Below, in pieces: positions 34,440 through 39,807 of a stretch of DNA of 64,000 nucleotides (its first letter is position 1; the number at the start of each line of letters is the position of its first letter). The notes beneath the pieces are model-generated. The model was not told the DNA's origin and did not search any database. It worked only from the letters and a program-made list of their open reading frames with translations. The translations under genes and the position numbers were made by a program. The stretch is from Flavobacteriaceae bacterium UBA1903. GTDB lineage: Bacteria; Bacteroidota; Bacteroidia; Flavobacteriales; Flavobacteriaceae. Location of the stretch: contig DDGL01000014.1 of assembly GCA_002337605.1 (NCBI GenBank), positions 798,040 through 862,039 of the forward strand, read 5' to 3'.

Positions 34440-36544
34440 ATCAAAAGAAGCCGCACACTGAGCGTAGTCGAAGTGAGCAGCGTCGAAGGGAACTTCTAAA
34501 AACCCACTTCGGTTTCGATACCTTTCGTCCCAACCAAGAGGAGATTATTAAAAATGTTTTGGCAGGTAATAATACGCTGGCCATTATGCCTACGGGTGGA
34601 GGGAAGTCCTTGTGTTTTCAGTTGCCTGCTTTGGCGTTGGAAGGAACAGCGATTGTTATTTCGCCGTTGATTGCTTTGATGAAAGATCAGGTAGACGCCC
34701 TAAATGCTAACGGAATTGCCGCTTCATATTACAATAGTAGCCAGTTACCCGAAGTACAGGAGGAAGTGCTGAACCACCTAATGACGGGACAATTAAAGTT
34801 GCTATACGTCGCCCCTGAGAGTTTGTGGAACCTCACCAATTATCTTCAGAAAACCGAAATTTCCTTGATCGCCGTAGATGAGGCGCATTGTATTTCGGCC
34901 TGGGGGCACGATTTCAGGCCTGCCTACACCCAATTGAGTAGGTTGCAGGAGGAATTTCCTCAGACCCCCGTAATCGCATTAACCGCAACAGCAGATCGTG
35001 CCACACAAGATGATATTGTACAGCAGTTGGGCGTAAAGGGTGCCAGGAGATTTGTTTCTTCTTTCGATAGGCCCAATTTATATCTTGATGTACGTCCAGG
35101 GCAACAACGGATGCAACAAATTTTGAAGTTTCTGAAAGGAAAAGAAACCCAAAGCGGAATTATTTATTGCCTAAGCCGAAAAAGCACCCAAACCGTAGCA
35201 GCCAAACTCGTGGCAAAAGGATTTAAGGCGCAAGCCTATCATGCGGGCATTGAAGCTGAAGAGCGAAGTAAGATTCAAGACGATTTCATAAATGACCGAA
35301 CACCTATAATAGTTGCAACCATTGCCTTTGGGATGGGAATTGATAAAAGCAATGTGCGCTGGGTGGTTCACTACAACATGCCCAAAAATATTGAAGGCTA
35401 CTACCAGGAGATTGGACGTAGCGGTCGTGACGGTCTTCCTGCTCACGGGGTAATGTTTTACAGTTTTGCTGATGTAATTATGCTTCGGAAATTTGCAGAA
35501 GGTACACAAACAGAAGACTTTCAATTAGCAAAACTGGAACGGATGCAACAGTTTGCTGAAGCCTTAAGCTGCCGCCGAAAAGCGCTACTCAATTATTTTG
35601 GAGAGCACGTGACTCAGGATTGTGGTAATTGTGACATCTGTAAAACGCCTCCTAATTTTATAGATGGGACAGTAATTGCACAAAAAATATGTTCGGCTGT
35701 GGCGCGGTTGCAGGAACAGGAAGCCATGGGAATGGTGTTGGATGTATTGCGAGGCTCGCAAAACGCACAAATTGTTGATAAAGGGTATCAAAATTTAAAA
35801 ACCTTCGGTGCAGCGAAGGATATTCCCTGGAAAGACTTACAGCAGTATGTGATACAGTTATTGAACCAGGGCGTGTTGGAAATCTGGTTCCACGAAAATG
35901 GAAGATTAGTACTTACACCAACAGCAAAACAAATATTGTTTGAAGGCAAAAAAGTACGCCTGGCAGATCTTATCCAGCCTGTTGAAACCACGACTGCTAG
36001 AAAAGAGAAAAAGAAATCTACCCGAAAAGATCTGTTTGAAAAACTACGAAGCCTCCGTACTAAATTGGCAACCGAAGCTGGAGTCCCTGCCTATGTGATA
36101 TTTAGTGATGCCAGTTTGGAAGATATGGAGCAGAAACTCCCGAGAACCGTTTCAGAATTCGCTGAAATAAGCGGTGTGGGACGCGCCAAATTAGAAAAAT
36201 ACGCCGATGTATTTTTGCAGGTAATCGCTAAACACCTGGATGCTATTGAAAGTAAGTTACCCACGCACCAACGCAGTATACAATTGTTTGAAAAGGGGTT
36301 TTCTGTTACTGAAATTTCAGAAAAAAGGGGAATTGCAGAAAATACAGTGTACGGCCATTTTTTGAAAATGCATGAGTTGGGTCACAAGATAGATTTGCTT
36401 CAATTTATTACTTCCGAAGAAATTGCAACAGTCCAAAAAGCGAAACAAGATTTAAAAGATGTTGAAGGGTTGAAGCCCTATTTCGATTATTTTGAAGAAC
36501 AAATACCGTATTGGAAATTAAAATATGGACTGTTTTTAGGTTAA
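34400..36544 (+). CDS. recQ: RecQ-type ATP-dependent DNA helicase
   Basis: A 714-residue 3'-5' helicase for recombination and repair. Walker A MPTGGGKS is at 63-70, DEAH at 160-163 with the aromatic loop CISAWGHDFRPAY, then motifs IV-VI, the RQC zinc site with Cys in CRRKALLNYFG and CGNCDIC, an HRDC domain around 550-615, and a C-terminal helix-turn-helix (GFSVTEISEKRGIAENTVYGHFLKMHELGH). The conserved fold starts at about residue 31 (ELLKTHFGFDTFRPNQ). The 30 residues before it include two tandem REP-like repeats translated in frame, so this N terminus is unlike normal RecQ and a later start is possible. Confidence 0.94.
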   Translation: MSKQDTLQTSQNINQKKPHTERSRSEQRRRELLKTHFGFDTFRPNQEEIIKNVLAGNNTLAIMPTGGGKSLCFQLPALALEGTAIVISPLIALMKDQVDALNANGIAASYYNSSQLPEVQEEVLNHLMTGQLKLLYVAPESLWNLTNYLQKTEISLIAVDEAHCISAWGHDFRPAYTQLSRLQEEFPQTPVIALTATADRATQDDIVQQLGVKGARRFVSSFDRPNLYLDVRPGQQRMQQILKFLKGKETQSGIIYCLSRKSTQTVAAKLVAKGFKAQAYHAGIEAEERSKIQDDFINDRTPIIVATIAFGMGIDKSNVRWVVHYNMPKNIEGYYQEIGRSGRDGLPAHGVMFYSFADVIMLRKFAEGTQTEDFQLAKLERMQQFAEALSCRRKALLNYFGEHVTQDCGNCDICKTPPNFIDGTVIAQKICSAVARLQEQEAMGMVLDVLRGSQNAQIVDKGYQNLKTFGAAKDIPWKDLQQYVIQLLNQGVLEIWFHENGRLVLTPTAKQILFEGKKVRLADLIQPVETTTARKEKKKSTRKDLFEKLRSLRTKLATEAGVPAYVIFSDASLEDMEQKLPRTVSEFAEISGVGRAKLEKYADVFLQVIAKHLDAIESKLPTHQRSIQLFEKGFSVTEISEKRGIAENTVYGHFLKMHELGHKIDLLQFITSEEIATVQKAKQDLKDVEGLKPYFDYFEEQIPYWKLKYGLFLG
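34458..34489. repeat. Two tandem REP-like repeats inside recQ
   Basis: CTGAGCGTAGTCGAAG (34458-34473) and a diverged second copy TGAGCAGCGTCGAAGG (34474-34489) encode part of the Arg/Ser/Glu-rich segment HTERSRSEQRRR near the RecQ N terminus. Confidence 0.7.
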
Positions 36545-36551
36545 AACTCAC

Positions 36552-36567
36552 TTAGAATCAGTCTAAA
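36552..36567. promoter_or_regulatory. DtxR-type box downstream of recQ
   Basis: TTAGAATCAGTCTAAA is the reverse complement of the feo operator pattern (TTTAGACTGATT.TAAA). It begins 7 bases after the recQ stop and ends 14 bases before the -33 element of the promoter at 36582, so it more likely controls the small ORF than recQ. Confidence 0.55.
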
Positions 36568-36581
36568 TCACGCCATTAATT

Positions 36582-36612
36582 TTGAAAACTGCATCATTTT
36601 TCATCATATTTG
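36582..36612 (+). promoter_or_regulatory. Promoter of the 36-codon ORF
   Basis: TTG at 36582-36584, a 20-base spacer and CATATTTG at 36605-36612. The same arrangement and -7 octamer is found at 36978-37008. The predicted transcription start falls within a few bases of the ATG at 36620. Confidence 0.6.
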
Positions 36613-36619
36613 CCAGCAT

Positions 36620-36730
36620 ATGAGAACTACAAGTTTACATAAACACCCCATAGGACTGAATTTTCAGGGGGAATATCGTGCGATGGAAGATTCAATTACA
36701 CGGTACAGGGCGTTATGTAACTTTTTTTGA
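36620..36730 (+). CDS. Small ORF of 36 codons, near-leaderless, next to a DtxR-type box
   Basis: ATG at 36620 to TGA at 36728-36730. The peptide begins MRTTSLHKHPIGLNFQGEYR and ends SITRYRALCNFF: mixed polar, two His, a single Cys, with no signal peptide or membrane helix. It lies 8 bases behind a -7 element and has a terminator at 36764-36791, so it is a complete small transcription unit. I recognise no family. The DNA also allows pairing of ACATAA with TTATGT (near 36637 and 36713), so a structured RNA is an alternative to a coding role. Confidence 0.45.
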   Translation: MRTTSLHKHPIGLNFQGEYRAMEDSITRYRALCNFF

Positions 36731-36763
36731 GATAAAATAAACTCTAAAACAGCAATTAGATAC

Positions 36764-36791
36764 AGCGTCCAAACCAACGGGCGCTTTTTTT
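36764..36791 (+). terminator. Terminator of the 36-codon unit
   Basis: AGCGTCC (36764-36770) pairs with GGGCGCT (36779-36785), with one G-U pair and an 8-base loop, followed by seven T. Confidence 0.8.
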
Positions 36792-36849
36792 ATGAATTTT
36801 TTTTACTGAATGATAATAGTATAAAGCACACATAAAAATTTAGGCATTG

Positions 36850-36928
36850 AAGCATAAGCAACAGAGAGACAACAGTTTGCAAACAAGGCCAGCAATCTGC
36901 AAAAAGCGGACAGGGAGTTTCTATGCTT
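36850..36928 (+). other. Spacer with a long-range stem, possible structured RNA
   Basis: In the gap between the two small units, AAGCATA (36850-36856) is exactly complementary to TATGCTT (36922-36928). The enclosed 65 bases contain TTTGCAAAC and repeated GCAA/TTGC segments but no ORF. It may be a folded RNA or simply chance; nothing else is seen between 36792 and 36977. Confidence 0.25.
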
Positions 36929-36977
36929 AAAAATAACATAACTAATTGATAGTCAACAAAATAAATTTAAAATTTAG

Positions 36978-37008
36978 TTGTGTAATTAAAAAATACATTT
37001 CATATTTG
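36978..37008 (+). promoter_or_regulatory. Promoter of the 25-codon unit
   Basis: TTG at 36978-36980, 20-base spacer, CATATTTG at 37001-37008. The transcript would start close to a perfect 7-pair hairpin, CGCATTT (37012-37018) with AAATGCG (37029-37035), and so carry a 5' stem-loop. Confidence 0.65.
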
Positions 37009-37067
37009 CACCGCATTTAACAACAACCAAATGCGTAATAATACATACTAATTTAAAAAGCAACGCC

Positions 37068-37145
37068 ATGATATTTCAGAGCAACTTGCAGGAACAACCT
37101 GCACAGTTTTATACAGAGAGTCGATGGTTTCGCGATTATAAATAG
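37068..37145 (+). CDS. Small ORF of 25 codons in its own transcription unit
   Basis: ATG at 37068 to TAG at 37143-37145, giving MIFQSNLQEQPAQFYTESRW followed by FRDYK: no run of one amino acid as in attenuation leaders, aromatic and charged at the C terminus. Upstream are a consensus-like promoter and a 5' stem-loop, and downstream a strong terminator 16 bases after the stop, so the transcript is about 180 bases. It could encode a micro-protein or be a small RNA that happens to be open. It precedes the TPR-array-slipin locus. Confidence 0.45.
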   Translation: MIFQSNLQEQPAQFYTESRWFRDYK

Positions 37146-37161
37146 AACTATATCTTCTATG

Positions 37162-37198
37162 AAAAATCCGAAACATCAACACCGTTTCGGATTTTTTT
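37162..37198 (+). terminator. Strong terminator of the 25-codon unit
   Basis: AAAAATCCGAAAC (37162-37174) pairs perfectly with GTTTCGGATTTTT (37184-37196) over a 9-base loop; the T-run continues to 37198. Confidence 0.88.
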
Positions 37199-37265
37199 AT
37201 GCCTTATTGTAAGGGTTTCATTCAGGTTCGTTATGGTGATTATCAACAAATTAAAGATCACGAAT

Positions 37266-37841
37266 ATGAACACAAATACACAAAATTTATACTTGTTCAA
37301 GGCAATGGAAGCATATCCTTGGGACTTGGAAAAAGCGGTTGAGGCCTTGCAATATGCATTGTCTTACGAGCCTGAAAACGTCACAGCCCTTTGCTTGATG
37401 GCAAAAGTACACGCCGAACAACTATGCGACTACGAAACCGCAAAGGGCTATTTTGAAAAAGCAGTGGCTAGCGATATAAGCGCAATTATAATCTACCCTG
37501 ATTATGTACGTACGTTACTACAGAATCACGATTTTAAGGAGGCTCAAAAGCTGATAGATTTTGCAATGACTGTAAAAGCGGTGGATAAAGGTGGATTATT
37601 CCTGTTGCAAGGACAGTTGCTTGAGAGCTTACAAAAGTTTGAAGAAGCAGAAGCAGCTTTTAAAGAAGCCAGGCAACTTGGGTTAAATTCAGATTTTATC
37701 GAGTTTGTTGAAAGCGAACTGGAGCGTGTTACCAAAAAAAGAGAACGCCAGAACAGGGAGCAAAAAACTGAAAAACCTAAAGAAAAGTACAAAGCGGAAG
37801 ATTCAAAAGGGTGGATGCATCGCTTAAATAGCTTGCTATAG
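37266..37841 (+). CDS. TPR-repeat protein upstream of the tRNA-like array
   Basis: A 191-residue cytosolic protein. I choose the ATG at 37266 (MNTNTQNLYLFKAMEAYPWDLEKA); the ATG 33 bases upstream adds residues unlike the rest. At least three TPR units are visible: ALSYEPENVTALCLMAKVHAEQ, CDYETAKGYFEKAVASD and KFEEAEAAFKEARQLG. The C terminus is highly charged (KKRERQNREQKTEKPKEKYKAEDSK). It is followed after about 40 bases by the first hairpin of the array with no terminator that would stop plus-strand transcription, so it may share a transcript with the array and slipin. No specific family recognised. Confidence 0.75.
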   Translation: MNTNTQNLYLFKAMEAYPWDLEKAVEALQYALSYEPENVTALCLMAKVHAEQLCDYETAKGYFEKAVASDISAIIIYPDYVRTLLQNHDFKEAQKLIDFAMTVKAVDKGGLFLLQGQLLESLQKFEEAEAAFKEARQLGLNSDFIEFVESELERVTKKRERQNREQKTEKPKEKYKAEDSKGWMHRLNSLL

Positions 37842-37884
37842 CAGGAAGTAAAACCAAGTTTAATTTTTAAAAGAAAGGAGAAAA

Positions 37885-37908
37885 ACCACCCTTTGTAAGG
37901 AGGGTGGT
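37885..37908 (+). other. Hairpin at the head of the tRNA-like array
   Basis: ACCACCCT and AGGGTGGT form a perfect 8-pair stem with an 8-base loop. It ends four bases before the first tRNA-like unit. It has no T-run on the plus strand (a T-run exists only on the minus strand), so it looks more like a processing or boundary signal than a terminator of the TPR gene. Confidence 0.5.
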
Positions 37909-37912
37909 ATAA

Positions 37913-37996
37913 GGGAGTGCGTCAACGCTGGAACGTTGGGATAGTCTGTAAAACTATTGCTTACTAGCTGAATAGGTTCGATTCCTATCATTCCCA
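37913..37996 (+). tRNA. tRNA-Tyr(GTA)-like
   Basis: An 84-base cloverleaf: acceptor GGGAGTG/CATTCCC, D arm CAAC/GTTG, anticodon stem ATAGT/ACTAT with GTA at 37948-37950, a long variable arm as expected for Tyr, and T arm ATAGG-TTCGATT-CCTAT. The discriminator is A and no CCA is encoded. The base after the acceptor is C where tRNAs have T8, so folding is good but identity elements are not all standard. First complete unit of the array. Confidence 0.75.
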
Positions 37997-38031
37997 CGGA
38001 AGAACCCGGAGACAATTTTAATAGAAATAAT

Positions 38032-38103
38032 GCTCCATTAGCATAGTGGCTAGTGCACCTCACTTTCTATGAGGAGACAAGGGTTCGATTCCCTTATGGA
38101 GTA
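38032..38103 (+). tRNA. tRNA-Glu(TTC)-like
   Basis: Acceptor GCTCCAT/ATGGAGT with one G-U pair, D stem GCA/TGC, anticodon stem CCTCA/TGAGG around CTTTCTA (anticodon TTC), T arm AAGGG-TTCGATT-CCCTT. At 72 bases it is a complete cloverleaf without CCA. Confidence 0.8.
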
Positions 38104-38113
38104 CGAGTAAAAT

Positions 38114-38317
38114 ACCCCTTTAGCACAAAAGGAAGTGCTGTGGTAAAAGACCTTGATCGTAACCACGGAGTGATTGGATGAAGTTGTTGGGAGTGTGCCT
38201 CCCAATAAATAGAATTTGCAGAAGCACCAAAATTCACAGGATGAAAAGTAGGGAAGCGCATTTATAGCCAATCTGTTTGCTACGGCAGAAGTATCAGTTC
38301 GAATCTGGTAAGGGGCA
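38114..38317 (+). other. Interrupted tRNA-like unit
   Basis: A 5' part (ACCCCTT, D arm GCAC/GTGC, stem GTGGT/ACCAC with an enlarged 17-base loop) and a 3' part (T arm ATCAG-TTCGAAT-CTGGT, then AAGGGGC) have matching acceptor strands but lie about 120 bases apart. The intervening sequence holds a perfect 7-pair hairpin TTGGGAG/CTCCCAA and a second anticodon-like arm CTGT-TTGCTACG-GCAG that displays GCT (Ser). It reads as one tRNA opened by inserted tRNA-derived sequence. Confidence 0.45.
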
Positions 38318-38320
38318 CAA

Positions 38321-38392
38321 GGACTTATAGTGTAATGGAGAGTATGCTTGGCTTCGAACCAGGTGGTATAGATTCGAATTCTATTAAGTCTA
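38321..38392 (+). tRNA. tRNA-Arg(TCG)-like
   Basis: Acceptor GGACTTA/TAAGTCT with a terminal G-U pair, anticodon stem CTTGG/CCAGG around CTTCGAA (anticodon TCG at 38354-38356), T arm ATAGA-TTCGAAT-TCTAT. The discriminator is A and no CCA follows. A complete cloverleaf of 72 bases. Confidence 0.7.
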
Positions 38393-38396
38393 CATA

Positions 38397-38485
38397 TTGA
38401 GGTATAACTCAGTTGGCTAGAGTACCGTGCTTTTAACACGGGAGTCCTAGGTTCTCCCGATAGCTATCGGGACCAGTGCCTCAAC
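38397..38485 (+). pseudogene. tRNA-Lys(TTT)-like with a palindrome inserted in the T arm
   Basis: Acceptor TTGAGGT/GCCTCAA, D stem CTC/GAG and anticodon arm CCGTG-CTTTTAA-CACGG are intact. The T arm starts CTAGGTTC and is then broken by an 18-base perfect palindrome, TCCCGATAGCTATCGGGA at 38455-38472, after which the 3' stem (CCAGT) no longer pairs properly. It cannot form a normal T loop. Confidence 0.7.
38455..38472. repeat. 18-base perfect palindrome inside a tRNA-like gene
   Basis: TCCCGATAGCTATCGGGA equals its own reverse complement. Its abrupt placement in the T loop suggests insertion of a small palindromic repeat. It occurs once in this window as far as I can see. Confidence 0.7.
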
Positions 38486-38488
38486 AAT

Positions 38489-38559
38489 AAACCTATAGTG
38501 TAGAGGTAGCACACAAGATTTTGATTCTTGGAGTCCGGGTTCAAATCCTGGTGGGTTTA
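38489..38559 (+). tRNA. tRNA-Gln(TTG)-like
   Basis: Acceptor AAACCTA/TGGGTTT, anticodon stem CAAGA/TCTTG around TTTTGAT (anticodon TTG at 38521-38523), T arm CCGGG-TTCAAAT-CCTGG with one G-T pair. A complete 71-base cloverleaf, discriminator A, no CCA. Confidence 0.75.
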
Positions 38560-38563
38560 CAAT

Positions 38564-38636
38564 AGTGCCGTAGTTCAAAGGCTAGAGCATCCGGTTGTCT
38601 CCCGGAAAGGTACGGGTTCGAGTCCCGTCGGTACTG
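38564..38636 (+). tRNA. tRNA-Asp(GTC)-like
   Basis: Acceptor AGTGCCG/CGGTACT with one G-T pair, anticodon stem TCCGG/CCGGA around TTGTCTC (anticodon GTC), T arm ACGGG-TTCGAGT-CCCGT, discriminator G as in true tRNA-Asp. No encoded CCA. Its 3' end is repeated 121 bases downstream. Confidence 0.78.
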
Positions 38637-38766
38637 CAAATGAAAATGATGCTGGTTATACCGGGACGAAAGGCGTTGTGCTGAGCGCAGTCGAAGTATT
38701 TATCCTGAGTAGCAGCGTGGAAGGAGCTGTGTATCGAAGGGAGTCCCGTCGGTACTGCGAATGAAA
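38620..38766 (+). repeat. Direct repeat of the tRNA-Asp 3' end around an REP-containing insert
   Basis: The 26 bases at 38620-38645 recur at 38741-38766 with one mismatch (A/G at the tenth base from the end). The 95 bases between them contain a full REP-like copy at 38681-38696 (CTGAGCGCAGTCGAAG) and a diverged continuation to 38740. The layout resembles an insertion or duplication at the tRNA 3' end. Confidence 0.7.
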
Positions 38767-38842
38767 TCGAAGACTAAAATGATCTGCTGGGGATCTGGTA
38801 ATTGGCACAGATACCCTGAAGGTCTGGTAAAATGTAAAAAAA

Positions 38843-38915
38843 GGAATAGTAGCAAAGCAGGTCAATGCACTGGATTGAAGCTCCAGGAATACAGGTTCGA
38901 GTCCTGTCTGTTCCA
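38843..38915 (+). tRNA. tRNA-Phe(GAA)-like
   Basis: Acceptor GGAATAG/CTGTTCC, D stem GCA/TGC, anticodon stem CTGGA/TCCAG around TTGAAGC (anticodon GAA), T arm ACAGG-TTCGAGT-CCTGT, discriminator A, no CCA. The 60 bases before it (38785-38830) look like a second, decayed D-plus-anticodon piece with CTGAAGG in the loop position. Confidence 0.75.
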
Positions 38916-39113
38916 CAAATAGGTTTTAAGTTTTAAAAAATTTCAACATAAAAATTTGAAAGAAGAAACTTGAAATCAAAATCATCAGGCAAGTCCTGTT
39001 GTGTGTTTCCGTATAGCACCATTGTGTAGGGCGCTGCAGGTTTGTATTGCGCACCTATATGCAACTTGACTTGAAGGTTTTACTGTTTTCCAAAAAATAG
39101 TAGCAATCGTTTC

Positions 39114-39137
39114 GTGGGTTCGACTCCCATTCCGCCA
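39114..39137 (+). pseudogene. Isolated 3' half of a tRNA
   Basis: T arm GTGGG-TTCGACT-CCCAT and acceptor strand TCCGCC are present, but no matching 5' acceptor strand or anticodon arm is found in the 150 bases upstream, which hold only a hairpin with GCGC arms near 39030-39052. It abuts the next tRNA-like unit. Confidence 0.55.
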
Positions 39138-39224
39138 TTGGCGGGTAGCGTAGTGGTTAGCGCACCAGATTTCGGTTCTGGCAAACGAGAGCGGATGTCG
39201 CGGGTTCGAATCCCGCTCCCAATG
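39137..39224 (+). tRNA. tRNA-like unit with TCG loop and long variable arm
   Basis: Acceptor ATTGGCG/TCCCAAT (one mismatch), D stem GCG/CGC, anticodon stem CCAGA/TCTGG around TTTCGGT (formal anticodon TCG), a variable region of about 18 bases, and T arm GCGGG-TTCGAAT-CCCGC. The long variable arm does not suit Arg, so the unit may be a hybrid. No CCA. Confidence 0.55.
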
Positions 39225-39227
39225 CAC

Positions 39228-39345
39228 ATTGGGGTAGCTCAGTGGTTTAGAGCACTGCACTTTTAATGCAGGTAATGGACTCAAAATCCATCATCGTAAA
39301 GAAGGTCAACTTTTAAAAATGGACACCAGCCTGTCACGCTGTAAC
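39228..39345 (+). other. Chimera with three anticodon-type stem-loops
   Basis: After a normal 5' half (ATTGGGG, D stem CTC/GAG) come three successive 7-base-loop hairpins: CTGCA-CTTTTAA-TGCAG (TTT, Lys), ATGGA-CTCAAAA-TCCAT (CAA, Leu) at 39275-39291, and CAGC-CTGTCAC-GCTG (GTC, Asp) at 39327-39341. No T arm or 3' acceptor strand follows. It is a run of tRNA anticodon arms and not a tRNA. Confidence 0.6.
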
Positions 39346-39374
39346 TTATGACAAAAATAGTATGGGGTGGGTTG

Positions 39375-39434
39375 GTTGTATTTGTTGAAATACAACACTC
39401 CCAAAAGTACCTTGAACAACACCCATAGTGGGTG
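39375..39434 (+). other. Two compact hairpins between the array and the Flavo-1-like element
   Basis: A perfect 9-pair stem with a GTTG loop (39375-39396) and a 6-pair stem CACCCA/TGGGTG with a 3-base loop (39420-39434). The stretch 39346-39603 contains no ORF that I trust; short complementary segments continue (for example CAAC/GTTG near 39542), in keeping with a structured transcript. Confidence 0.4.
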
Positions 39435-39603
39435 CCCAAAAAGGTTCTTTGCGAATTGAAGGTGTTGCCAAACAGGATTTTTTAAGATAGTAATCCTTAA
39501 AGCACACATATTGAAACTTGCAAACAGGCTTGGGAGGCAGCAACTATCGAGTTGTTCCGTAACCGAAAGGAGGATGTGCCCTATGCTATTTTTATAAGAA
39601 TAA

Positions 39604-39690
39604 AGACGCGTTAGGGATAGAGCGGTATGTTTGAGCTCTCCCGACCCCAGCAGAAATGGGACGGGAAGCGAGTAGCGAAAGCCCGACCCA
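39604..39690 (+). ncRNA. Flavo-1-like RNA element
   Basis: GACGCGTTAGGGATAGAGCGG at the 5' side and GCGAAAGCCCGACCC at the 3' side, with an internal CTCCCGACC ... GGGACGGGAAGCG hairpin, agree with the Flavobacteria-specific conserved RNA motif Flavo-1 as I remember it. That motif has no known function and often lies in intergenic regions. The match is from memory of its conserved ends, not from a covariance search. A further hairpin (CCCAAT/ATTGGG arms, 39688-39721) follows directly. Confidence 0.6.
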
Positions 39691-39807
39691 ATGTTGCTTG
39701 AGAGACGAAAAGCGATATTGGGAAACGCCCAAAATAATAAAGAAATACATAACCCCCGTTACAGGTTGTGTTGTTAATTGAATGTTTAATTTCTAAAACT
39801 TGAAAAA

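Noticed and set aside
37162..37198. Attenuator for the TPR gene
   Set aside because: The 25-codon ORF has no run of a regulatory amino acid and no competing antiterminator fold is evident; a plain terminator fits better.
38528..38764. Plus-strand 78-codon frame through the Gln and Asp units
   Set aside because: It is made of tRNA sequence and REP repeat read as protein; no protein-like composition.
38620..38766. Phage attachment site
   Set aside because: Direct repeats at a tRNA 3' end but no integrase or phage gene within the window.
37860..39543. Several minus-strand frames across the tRNA-like array, 60-130 codons, containing strings such as IGIEPIQ and RESNPCL
   Set aside because: They are antisense translations of tRNA T arms and acceptors, a well-known source of false proteins.
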